Shown piece by piece: positions 1 to 6,386 of a DNA stretch of 10,815 nucleotides. The stretch covers positions 1 through 10,815 of the forward strand of contig CAMDVP010000088.1 in the NCBI GenBank assembly GCA_945877525.1. The letters run 5' to 3'. The notes beneath the pieces are model-generated. The model had not been told where the DNA came from and made no database searches. It saw nothing but the letters and a program-made list of their open reading frames with translations. Source of the stretch: an uncultured Clostridia bacterium. GTDB taxonomy: Bacteria; Bacillota; Clostridia; Christensenellales; Aristaeellaceae. Within the stretch, counting starts at the first letter, position 1; every line of letters starts with the position of its first letter. A program made the translations under genes and the position numbers.

Positions 1-1
1 G

Positions 2-427
2 GGGTATCCCTCCCACGCGGAATCCCTGGCCATGATGCGCCGCTTTCAGGCCGCCCGGCCCATGGATGGGCTGTCATCCGTGGCGACGGCGGAGGATGTG
101 GCGGAGGCATCGGCACTGACTGTCTCCTGCCAGATCAGCGATGATGTACTGGCCTATATGGCCGCCCTGTGCGAGGCTGCCCGGGATCCCGAACGGGTGC
201 GTCTGGGGCCGTCTCCCCGGGCGCAGCTGGCGCTCCTGCGCATCTCCCAGGCCCTGGCAGCCATCCGCGGCCGGGACTATGTGATTCCCGACGACGTGAA
301 AGAGCTGGCCGTACCGGTGCTGGCCCATCGGGTGCTGCTGCGGGGGCTGAACTACCAGCAAAACAGCGGGGATTTCATCCGCGAGCTGCTTAGCCGCGTT
401 CCCGTTCCCACCGAGGAACGAGCATGA
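2..427 (+). CDS. MoxR-family AAA+ ATPase, C-terminal part (5' end outside window)
   Basis: This is the last 141 residues of a MoxR-type AAA+ ATPase; the reading frame is open to the window edge, so the Walker A and B motifs lie upstream and cannot be seen. The visible part begins with GYPS, as in the MoxR segment just after the ATPase core. It continues through the helical lid with a sensor-2-like GPSPRAQLALL (Arg about residue 73) and the typical end RDYVIPDDVKELAVPVLAHRV. MoxR ATPases are thought to act as chaperones that assemble or activate partner complexes, often with DUF58 and vWA proteins. The stop overlaps the next start (ATGA at 424-427), so this gene is translationally coupled to the DUF58 gene. 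An internal ATG at 32 is not the true start, because homology continues upstream of it. Family assignment is firm; the cellular substrate is unknown. Confidence 0.92.
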   Translation, partial: GYPSHAESLAMMRRFQAARPMDGLSSVATAEDVAEASALTVSCQISDDVLAYMAALCEAARDPERVRLGPSPRAQLALLRISQALAAIRGRDYVIPDDVKELAVPVLAHRVLLRGLNYQQNSGDFIRELLSRVPVPTEERA

Positions 428-1515
428 GCGCGTTTGTCATTTTGCTGGTACTGGCGGCGCTGTGCGTGCTGTCCGGCGCAGTGCTCCGGCATGTCGGGCT
501 GCGTGGGCTGACATGCACGCGGGCCTTTTCCCGGCAGGCGGTGTTTGAAGGCGAGGAAGCGGAGATGATTGAGGTGGTGCGCAACGACCGTCCCGTCATC
601 ATCCCCTGGCTGCGGGTGGAAAGCCGCATTTCCCCCTATCTGCGCCTGGGCCGTCAGGACAACCTTCACGTCAGCAAGGAGATGTACTACTGCAGCCTGT
701 TTACCCTCATGCCCTACCAGCAGATTCTCAGGCGGCACCGGGTGCGTTTTCTGCACCGGGGGTATTATGACCTTGGCAACGCCTCTCTGACAGCGGGGGA
801 TGTGCTGGGGCTGTATCAGTGCAGCCGCGAGCAGGCCATGAAGGTGCCGGTTACGGTTTATCCCCGCCTGCTTGGGGAGGGTGAGGTACCCGAGCCCCTT
901 TCCCGGCTGCTGGGCGAAATTGCCGCGCGCCGCCAGCTTTTGACGGATCCCTTCCTTGTGCGGGGCATCCGGCCCTATCAGCCAGGGGATCCTGTGCGGG
1001 ACATTCACTGGCCCGCCACAGCCCGTACGGGCGAAACCCAGCTGCGGGTGCGGGACTATACCGCCCAGACCCGGCTGATGGTCATCTGCAATGCCCAGCT
1101 GAAGGCGGATCAGTGGGGCGAAATCATCATGGATTATGAAGAAGGGGCCATCGAACGGGAGATCTCCATGGCGGCCACGCTGTGCGTAATGGCCCTGCGC
1201 CTGGGGCTTCCGGCGGGGTTTGCCGCCAACATGCCCATGGATCAGGAGGCGGAGAGCGCGCTGCTTCTGCCTGTGGCGGGGCGCGCCCGGGAGGAAGAGC
1301 TGCTGACTGCCTTCGCCCACCTGACGGTCAGGCGCACGCTGCGCTTTGTCACCTTTCTGGAGTCGCTGACCACCCTCACCGGCATGGACATGCTGGTGCT
1401 CTCCTGCTATGACAGCGAGGAGGTACAGCTGGCCCTTGCGCACCTGCGCCAGGCCGGCAACCGGGTCACCCTGCACCTGCTGGACGCGGAAAGGAGGGCG
1501 TCCCATGCGGCTTAA
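424..1515 (+). CDS. DUF58 domain-containing protein
   Basis: A 363-residue protein of the DUF58 family. Residues about 3-22 are hydrophobic and probably form one membrane anchor. The signature is at about 179-212: GIRPYQPGDPVRDIHW, then ATARTGE and RVRDY, matching the usual pattern of R-Y-GD followed by I-W and ARTG. The region after it (about 216-360) fits the degenerate von Willebrand A-like fold expected for the family. The start overlaps the MoxR stop (ATGA), with GAGG at 413-416 placed 7 nt upstream. The 3' end overlaps the next gene by 11 nt. MoxR-DUF58-membrane protein is a recurrent operon in bacteria, generally linked to envelope functions; no enzymatic activity is established. Length is normal for the family, and no lesion is seen. 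Confidence 0.93.
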   Translation: MSAFVILLVLAALCVLSGAVLRHVGLRGLTCTRAFSRQAVFEGEEAEMIEVVRNDRPVIIPWLRVESRISPYLRLGRQDNLHVSKEMYYCSLFTLMPYQQILRRHRVRFLHRGYYDLGNASLTAGDVLGLYQCSREQAMKVPVTVYPRLLGEGEVPEPLSRLLGEIAARRQLLTDPFLVRGIRPYQPGDPVRDIHWPATARTGETQLRVRDYTAQTRLMVICNAQLKADQWGEIIMDYEEGAIEREISMAATLCVMALRLGLPAGFAANMPMDQEAESALLLPVAGRAREEELLTAFAHLTVRRTLRFVTFLESLTTLTGMDMLVLSCYDSEEVQLALAHLRQAGNRVTLHLLDAERRASHAA

Positions 1516-2746
1516 CAAAACAGACTTCCGCCGCAAGTGCCAGTTTCCCCTGCTGCTCGGCAGCGGAGCGCTGCCCGCGCTGGTCATGCCGCTGATTCAC
1601 TTTGCCCCGGATCGCGTATGGCTGGCCGCCGTGTTTGCCGCGGCTTTCGCGGTTCTGGCGGAAGCATGCCTGCTCGTTCGGGGCAGGGGCAGGCTGCTTG
1701 CGGGGCTTGCGGGCTGCGCGGCGCTGTTGGGGCTGGGGCTGTGGCTTCTGCCCCCGGGCGGCGCGCTGCTTGCGCCGGCAGGCTGCATGGGCCTGCTGGG
1801 GCTTTGCCTGCCCATGGGCGGCTGGCCCCGGGAGAAGGAGCCGCCGCCTGCCTGGTATATCGCGGGGCTGGTGCTTCACCTGGCGGCGCAGGTGATGGTC
1901 AACGTATCCCGCCGCTCGGGGGAAGCGGATGGCTTCCTTGCCGCCGCGCCCCTGCTGCTTGCGGGCTTCGTTCTTTTCGCAGCTCTGGCCATGCTGTCCA
2001 TCAACCGGCTCAGCATGAATCAGGCTTCCATGAGCCGGCAGCGGGTTCCCGCGTCCATGCGGCGGATCAATGTGCTGCTGACCGCCGTCCTTCTGGCCCT
2101 CACACTGCTGATATCCGCCCTGCCTGCCGTCATCCGGGCGGTGGAACGGGCATGGAACTTGCTTCTTGGCCTGATTCTCCGCTTTCTGGACTGGCTTTCC
2201 AGCCTGCTGCCGCAGTCTTCCACGATCGGCGCCGCCCCGATGGAAAGCATGGACATGAGCGGCCTGGCGGAGGCATCCGCCGAGCCCAGCCTGCTGGCCG
2301 TGATCCTGGAAAAGGCAGCCCTCGTGCTGGCAGGTGTGGCGTCCGCGGTGCTGGTGGCGCTGGCTGCAAGATTCCTGTATCGCAGGCTGAAAAGACTGGC
2401 GAAATATCTCCGGGAGCTGATGCGCCGCTATGCCGCCGCCTCCGGAGAGGATTACGAGGATGAAATCACCGACACCCGGGAGGAGGGCCGCGAACGGCAC
2501 CTGCCCCTGCGCGCCCTGCGCCGCCACCTGGATTTGCGCGATGACAGAAGCCTTTCCCCCGCGCAGCGCATTCGCCGACGCTATGCGCGTCTGCGCATGC
2601 ATCACCCGGACTGGCAGGATAGCCGCACCGCCCGGGAAACCCTCTCCGGGGACGCGGCCCGTCTATATGAGCGGGCACGGTACAGCGAACACCCTGTCTC
2701 CGACGAGGAAGCGGCGGAATTCGCCCGAAGCACCCGCTCGGTATAG
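1505..2746 (+). CDS. Polytopic membrane protein with C-terminal DUF4129-like domain
   Basis: A 413-residue protein. The start at 1505 is chosen because AGGAGG at 1492-1497 lies 7 nt upstream; the frame is open further upstream, but that part lies inside the DUF58 gene. Hydrophobic segments are visible at about 14-33, 38-57, 63-82, 86-104, 117-134, 143-165, 188-210 and 266-291; a further amphipathic stretch (LLLGLILRFLDWLSSLL) sits at about 219-235. After the last span comes a basic region and a soluble, presumably cytoplasmic tail with RIRRRYARL and LYERARYSEHPVSDEEAAEF (about 356-406), which resembles DUF4129, the C-terminal domain of TgpA-like transglutaminases. The transglutaminase domain itself, expected before the final span, is absent: only about 30 residues lie there. 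It is last in the MoxR-DUF58 operon and probably its membrane component. Function unknown. Confidence 0.85.
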   Translation: MRLNKTDFRRKCQFPLLLGSGALPALVMPLIHFAPDRVWLAAVFAAAFAVLAEACLLVRGRGRLLAGLAGCAALLGLGLWLLPPGGALLAPAGCMGLLGLCLPMGGWPREKEPPPAWYIAGLVLHLAAQVMVNVSRRSGEADGFLAAAPLLLAGFVLFAALAMLSINRLSMNQASMSRQRVPASMRRINVLLTAVLLALTLLISALPAVIRAVERAWNLLLGLILRFLDWLSSLLPQSSTIGAAPMESMDMSGLAEASAEPSLLAVILEKAALVLAGVASAVLVALAARFLYRRLKRLAKYLRELMRRYAAASGEDYEDEITDTREEGRERHLPLRALRRHLDLRDDRSLSPAQRIRRRYARLRMHHPDWQDSRTARETLSGDAARLYERARYSEHPVSDEEAAEFARSTRSV

Positions 2747-2773
2747 CACAGGGGAATCGTGTACCCAAAAGCA

Positions 2774-2808
2774 CTGCGCCGGAGAACCGCATCAGTTCTC
2801 CGGCGCAG
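2774..2808. terminator. Hairpin between convergent genes, probable bidirectional terminator
   Basis: A perfect 14-bp stem (arms 2774-2787 and 2795-2808, CTGCGCCGGAGAAC and its complement) closes a 7-nt loop. It lies between the ends of the DUF4129 gene (plus, 2746) and the APH-like gene (minus, 2834). There is no T-run on the plus side. On the minus side the stem is followed by TGCTTTTGGG, a short T-run. It therefore looks best as the terminator of the minus-strand operon and may also stop plus-strand transcripts. Confidence 0.75.
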
Positions 2809-2833
2809 CTATGTATATGCTTATCGAGTCATC

Positions 2834-3703
2834 TCAGGAAAGGCAGGCATCCAGCCGAACCAGCCGCCCGTCAAGCCCGTCCCGCAAAAGGGCCAGCGCC
2901 TCCACGCCCCAGGCAGGGAAGGTCTCCCGGCGGCAGGCGGCGCACAGGGTCATCACCGGCGAGGTTACATCATCCAGCGCGACGTCAAGGGGAGGCACTT
3001 CGCCATAGGCGGCAAGAAACGCCTCCGCCGCCTCCGGGGAAAGTGAGGAGGTCACGTTGCGCAGGTCGCTTGCGGCACAGCCCCTGCCCAGCAGGTTGTA
3101 GTCAAACATCAACGCGGAGGAGCCGTCCCGGGCCACCATCAGGTTGGTATAGTAAAAATCGTTGTAAGTCAGGGTGTCGCAGCGGGCGGACAGAAGCGCG
3201 GACAGCTCCTCAAAGCGTTCGCTCAGCAGCCGCCACGCAGGCAGATCGCCCAGCGCAAAGCGTTTTTCCAGCAGCGCAAGGGTTTCCCGGGTAAAGTCGT
3301 CCGCCTCGCTGTACACAGGCTCCGGGTGGCTTTGAAGCCACCCCCGGCCCGCCTCATGCAGGCAGCGATACCACCGGGCCAGCAAAGCTCCCACAGCAGG
3401 GTCGCGCATATCCGCCTCCATGCCCAGGCGCAGCGGCCCGCCGAAGGACACGTCCTCCAGCAGCAGCGAAGCTTCCGTCGCTGCCACAAGCCGGGGCGTG
3501 GGCACACGCAGCTTTTCAAGCGCCCGATACCAGCCGATTTCCCGGCGATAGGCCTCGTTGCGGAAGCATTTGAGGACATAATGCGCCTGCCCTGCCTGCA
3601 CCCGCGTCACCAGCACGCCGTCCTTCTCACGGAGGAGCCTTGTCTGCGCCCCCGTCAGGCCAAGGCGGGCCAGTTCTTCGCCTATCATGAAACTCGCCAT
3701 CAT
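2834..3703 (-). CDS. APH-like phosphotransferase family protein
   Basis: A 289-residue protein with the aminoglycoside phosphotransferase/choline kinase-like fold. Visible elements are a likely ATP-lysine in HYVLKCF (K45), a helix-C glutamate (about E55), a hinge-like LLLEDVS (about 80-86), the catalytic loop YNDFYYTN (Tyr180, Asp182, Asn187) and the metal-binding MFDYNLLGRG (Asp201), followed by ASDL (Asp213). The usual catalytic-loop His of HxDxxxxN is Tyr here, while Asp and Asn are kept. The start at 3703 forms an ATGA overlap with the methyltransferase stop; ATGs at 3700 and 3688 are alternatives, the latter having a weak GGCGAG upstream. The family phosphorylates small molecules such as antibiotics, choline or sugars; the substrate here cannot be inferred, and I would not call it a resistance gene. 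It is co-transcribed with the RNA methyltransferase. Confidence 0.82.
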   Translation of the reverse strand: MMASFMIGEELARLGLTGAQTRLLREKDGVLVTRVQAGQAHYVLKCFRNEAYRREIGWYRALEKLRVPTPRLVAATEASLLLEDVSFGGPLRLGMEADMRDPAVGALLARWYRCLHEAGRGWLQSHPEPVYSEADDFTRETLALLEKRFALGDLPAWRLLSERFEELSALLSARCDTLTYNDFYYTNLMVARDGSSALMFDYNLLGRGCAASDLRNVTSSLSPEAAEAFLAAYGEVPPLDVALDDVTSPVMTLCAACRRETFPAWGVEALALLRDGLDGRLVRLDACLS

Positions 3704-4821
3704 CGGTAAATCAGGAACTCGCATTCCAGCCGCCCGTTGTACAGGCGGCGCTTTTTGTCGGCGCGGCGGCCGTAGGCGCGCTCGAAGGCCGGGTCGGAGG
3801 AAATGGCGCACAGGCTCCATCCGGGGTGGCGCTCCTTGAGCAGGCGCAGCTCCCGGTACAGCTTTTCGCAGCTTTTACGGTCGGACAGCCGCTCGCCGTA
3901 GGGTGGATTGCACAGGAATACGCCCTCCCCGCCGGAAAGCTGCAGCGTGCGCAAATCCTGCCGGGACAGGCTAATCCTCCCCTCCAGCCCCGCCTGGCGC
4001 ACATGGCGGCGGGCCAGCTCCAGCGCCTCGGGATCAATATCCGAGCCGCCGATGTCGTGGATGCGCTCCGGCTCATAGTCAGCGCGCACCTGCGCCCGCA
4101 GCGCGTCCGCCTCGGCTCTGGAGAAAAAGCTGAAGTCCTCGCAGGCGAAGGCTCGGGTCATGCCAGGGGCGCGGTGGGCCTGGCGGAAGGCAGCCTCGAT
4201 GAGCAGCGTGCCTGTGCCGCAGCAGGGGTCGTACAACGGCATGCCGGGCCGCCAGGGGGACAATTCCACCAGGGCGGCGGCCAGGGTTTCCCGCAGGGGG
4301 GCCTCGCCGTTCCAGGTGCGGTAGCCCCGGCGGTTTAGCGCATCGCCGGAGGTGTCCAGGGTAATGCGCGCCACATCGCCGTGCAGGCTCACGCCGATGG
4401 GATAGACCGCGCCGGTTTCAGGAAAAACATCCCTGTGGGTATGCTGGCGCAGCCGCTCGATCACAGCCTTCTTCGTGATGGCCTGACAGTCGCGCACGCT
4501 CATCAGCTGGCTGCGGGCGCACTTGCCGCTGACGTTGAACCTTGCGTCCGGCGCGGCCAGTTCCTCCCATGGGATGGAGCGCACCAGCTGAAACAGCTCT
4601 TCAAAGCTGCGGCACTCCTTTTCCGCCAGCACCATCAGCACCCTGTCCGCGCAGCGCAGGCGAAGGTTGCAGAAAAAGGCGTCCGCCATGGATCCTTGAA
4701 AGCGGGCGCCACCCACCTCGGCCCGCACCTCGCGCATGCCCAGCCGCTTCAGCTCGGAAGCAACCACACCCTCCAGTCCGAAGGCGGCCGTGGCGAAAAG
4801 GGTCATATGCTCCGTCAACAT
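3700..4821 (-). CDS. THUMP domain-containing class I SAM-dependent RNA methyltransferase (YpsC/RlmL-type)
   Basis: A 373-residue protein with an N-terminal ferredoxin-like/THUMP region (about 5-155, ending near the RRGYR motif at 164-168) and a Rossmann-fold methyltransferase domain. SAM-binding motif I is DPCCGTGTLLIEAA (198-211), the acidic ribose-binding loop is GSDID (259-263), and the catalytic motif is NPPYGERL (305-312), typical of N2-guanine RNA methyltransferases. This matches Bacillus YpsC and the N-terminal half of E. coli RlmL, which makes m2G2445 in 23S rRNA; older annotations say putative N6-adenine DNA methylase. Which nucleotide is modified here is inference. The start at 4821 is supported by AAAGGAG 6 nt upstream. 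It has its own promoter, divergent from darA, and overlaps the downstream kinase gene by 4 nt. Length and motifs are complete. Confidence 0.93.
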   Translation of the reverse strand: MLTEHMTLFATAAFGLEGVVASELKRLGMREVRAEVGGARFQGSMADAFFCNLRLRCADRVLMVLAEKECRSFEELFQLVRSIPWEELAAPDARFNVSGKCARSQLMSVRDCQAITKKAVIERLRQHTHRDVFPETGAVYPIGVSLHGDVARITLDTSGDALNRRGYRTWNGEAPLRETLAAALVELSPWRPGMPLYDPCCGTGTLLIEAAFRQAHRAPGMTRAFACEDFSFFSRAEADALRAQVRADYEPERIHDIGGSDIDPEALELARRHVRQAGLEGRISLSRQDLRTLQLSGGEGVFLCNPPYGERLSDRKSCEKLYRELRLLKERHPGWSLCAISSDPAFERAYGRRADKKRRLYNGRLECEFLIYR

Positions 4822-4842
4822 CCGTCACTCCTTTGCCTGCCT

Positions 4843-4871
4843 ATCATAAGCGAAAGGAGGAAAAATGTAAA
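4843..4871 (-). promoter_or_regulatory. Sigma-70/SigA-type promoter for the methyltransferase-kinase operon
   Basis: Read on the minus strand, TTTACA (4871-4866) is followed after exactly 17 bp by TATGAT (4848-4843). The predicted start near 4836 gives a leader of only about 15 nt, in which AAAGGAG sits before the ATG at 4821. It lies about 60 bp from the oppositely directed darA promoter. Confidence 0.75.
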
Positions 4872-4910
4872 GGACAAAATGCGCCCGGGGCCGTGCGGCG
4901 CTTGTTCGTC

Positions 4911-4939
4911 TTGCATTTTCGCATTCGATGCTGTATACT
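4911..4939 (+). promoter_or_regulatory. Sigma-70/SigA-type promoter for darA-holB-ricT
   Basis: TTGCAT (4911-4916), a 17-bp spacer and TATACT (4934-4939) form a near-consensus promoter. The predicted transcription start is near 4946, leaving a leader of about 40 nt. A small hairpin with GAAAGG/CCTTTC arms (4948-4953 and 4959-4964, 5-nt loop) lies at the 5' end of that leader. The ribosome binding site is AGAGGAGG (4972-4979), 7 nt before the darA ATG. Confidence 0.8.
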
Positions 4940-4986
4940 ATACAAAAGAAAGGTGTATCCTTTCGCAATGTAGAGGAGGAAACAAC

Positions 4987-5316
4987 ATGAAGCTGATTAT
5001 TGCCATCGTTCAGGATGAAGACGCTTCCCGCCTGGTGAGCAAGCTGATGAACGAGGGCTATGGCGTGACCAAGCTGGCCACCACCGGCGGCTTCCTGCGG
5101 GCAGGCAATACCACGCTGCTGGTCGGCGTGGACGACGAGAAGTTCGACGGGGCCATGGCTGTGATTGAAAAAATCTGCAAGTCCCGCAAGCAGATCGCCA
5201 CCGCTCCCACCTCCATGACCGGGGTCAACGGCGTGTACTCCCCCTATCCCATTGAGGTTATGGTGGGTGGCGCAACGGTGTTTGTCCTGTCGGTGGATCA
5301 GTTCATCAAGCTGTAA
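4987..5316 (+). CDS. darA: Cyclic-di-AMP receptor DarA (PII-like, DUF970/YaaQ)
   Basis: A 109-residue protein starting MKLIIAIVQDEDA and containing the family hallmarks: LMNEGYGVTKLATTGGFLRAGNTTLLVGVDD (in outline, residues about 20-50) and a C-terminal strand ending VFVLSVDQFIKL. DarA/PstA proteins are cytoplasmic PII-like trimers that bind the second messenger c-di-AMP; the downstream partner is not settled. The TGG-F-R-GNTTL segment corresponds to the ligand-binding region in characterised homologues. The start is fixed by AGAGGAGG 7 nt upstream and by a promoter ending at 4939. The frame stays open upstream to ATG 4879, but that would place the start before the promoter. It leads the holB-ricT operon, the order seen in Bacillus apart from the missing yaaR, and without tmk directly upstream. 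Length is typical. Confidence 0.95.
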   Translation: MKLIIAIVQDEDASRLVSKLMNEGYGVTKLATTGGFLRAGNTTLLVGVDDEKFDGAMAVIEKICKSRKQIATAPTSMTGVNGVYSPYPIEVMVGGATVFVLSVDQFIKL

Positions 5317-5336
5317 CGCGGTAAGGAGTCGGACTT

Positions 5337-6386
5337 TTGGCAGTGGCTGAAGCGGACATGAGCTTTTCTGCGCCCGGTCTTCGCGATTTTGCACGGCAGG
5401 GCGCTGTTTATGATGGGCTGATGAAAACCCTGCGGGAGGGTACCTTTGTCCATGCCTATCTCATCAGCGGCATGGCGGGGGTGGGCAAGCGCAGCCTGGC
5501 CCGGGCGCTGAGCCAGTTCCTTTTGTGCAGGGGAGAAAGCAAGCCCTGCGGGGTCTGTGCCGGATGCGTCCAGGTCATGGAGGGCACCCATCCCGACCTG
5601 ACGGTGGTGCAGCCGGGCGTGCCCATCAACCCCGAGGTGGACAAGGGCCTCAAGAGCATCCCCGTAGACGAAATCCGCATGGTTGGCGAGTTGACGGCAA
5701 GGCATGCTTATGAAGGCGGATACCGGGTCGTCACAATCCTGCGGGCGGAAAAAATGACGCCCCAGGCGCAGAACGCGCTGCTCAAGACCATCGAGGAGCC
5801 GCCCCCCGACACGGTGTTCCTGCTGGTAACCGATGCGCCGGAGCTGCTTTTGACCACCATTGTCAGCCGATGCAGAAGCCTGAAGCTGCATCCCTGGCCT
5901 GACGACGTGGTGCTGGAAGTCCTGCGCATGCACGGCGTGGCCGACGCCCGCGCCCGGGAGGCGCTGGACGTCAGCGGCGGATCCATCGGCCGGGCGCTGA
6001 GCGTGGCGGCGGATGAGGGCTTCTGGCAGCGGCGCAGTGAGGTGATGCGCGATTTCTTCGCCCTGGAGAGCCGCAGCGACATTCTGCGGGTATCCGGCCA
6101 GTGGAAGGACAGGCGCGATCAGAGCGACGAGCTCCTCGGTGATGTGGAGGACATGCTTCGTACGCTGCTGCTGGTGCGCCTGGGCCAGCGGAGCGCGTCC
6201 GCCGCAGAGGGTTTTCCCGCGCCCTGGCGGCGCATGGCCGCGCAGGGGGAAGTGTCCGCCTTTGTCAAACTGATGGACGCCGTGGCCCGGGCCCGGCAGC
6301 TGAAGGGTAACCAGGTAACCTGGCAGGCGGTGGTCGAACGGCTGCTGCTGAGCCTGATGGAGGAAAAAAGCCAATGGTCAACGTAA
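5337..6386 (+). CDS. holB: DNA polymerase III subunit delta'
   Basis: A 349-residue clamp-loader subunit. The P-loop is intact (GMAGVGKRS, 45-53), followed by a zinc-binding set of four cysteines (C64, C71, C74, C77), then MTPQAQNALLKTIEEPP (140-156) and the SRC motif (S177-R178-C179), whose arginine serves as the trans-acting finger toward the neighbouring ATPase site. The Walker B position reads TILRAEKM, lacking the Asp-Glu pair, which fits the known catalytically inactive role of delta'. In the replisome it works with delta and tau/gamma to load the beta clamp. The start is TTG at 5337, because AAGGAG (5323-5328) stands 8 nt upstream; the in-frame ATG at 5358 has no good ribosome site. 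It lies 20 nt after darA and overlaps ricT by 13 nt. Confidence 0.94.
   Translation: MAVAEADMSFSAPGLRDFARQGAVYDGLMKTLREGTFVHAYLISGMAGVGKRSLARALSQFLLCRGESKPCGVCAGCVQVMEGTHPDLTVVQPGVPINPEVDKGLKSIPVDEIRMVGELTARHAYEGGYRVVTILRAEKMTPQAQNALLKTIEEPPPDTVFLLVTDAPELLLTTIVSRCRSLKLHPWPDDVVLEVLRMHGVADARAREALDVSGGSIGRALSVAADEGFWQRRSEVMRDFFALESRSDILRVSGQWKDRRDQSDELLGDVEDMLRTLLLVRLGQRSASAAEGFPAPWRRMAAQGEVSAFVKLMDAVARARQLKGNQVTWQAVVERLLLSLMEEKSQWST

Noticed and set aside
1409..1504. Upstream ATG 1409 as start of the DUF4129 gene
   Set aside because: It lies deep inside the DUF58 gene in another frame and adds a non-hydrophobic stretch, whereas ATG 1505 has AGGAGG at the right distance.
352..1587. Long open frames opposite the DUF58, DUF4129, methyltransferase, holB, ricT and UPF0210 genes (for example 352-1587 minus, 6119-7720 minus, 9213-10337 minus)
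   Set aside because: These are antisense shadows caused by high GC and codon bias; their translations are low-complexity, match no family, and overlap clearly identified genes.
3704..3820. Upstream starts of the APH-like gene, up to 3820
   Set aside because: They would overlap the methyltransferase gene by up to about 120 nt and add an Arg/Pro-rich segment unlike the family; the ATGA overlap at 3703 is more natural.
4853..4870. Strong Shine-Dalgarno AAAGGAGG followed by ATGTAA, a start-stop minimal reading frame on the plus strand
   Set aside because: It lies upstream of the plus-strand promoter and overlaps the spacer and -35 box of the minus-strand promoter, so it is probably not transcribed on this strand.
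4879..4986. In-frame upstream extension of darA from ATG 4879, giving a Cys-rich leader with GPCGACSSC
   Set aside because: The darA promoter (-10 at 4934-4939) lies inside this stretch, the ribosome site at 4972-4979 fits ATG 4987, and known DarA proteins begin at MKLIIAIVQ.
5752..5815. Loss of Walker B acids in holB as a possible inactivating mutation
   Set aside because: Delta' subunits are normally ATPase-inactive, and all other motifs (P-loop, zinc cysteines, SRC) are intact.
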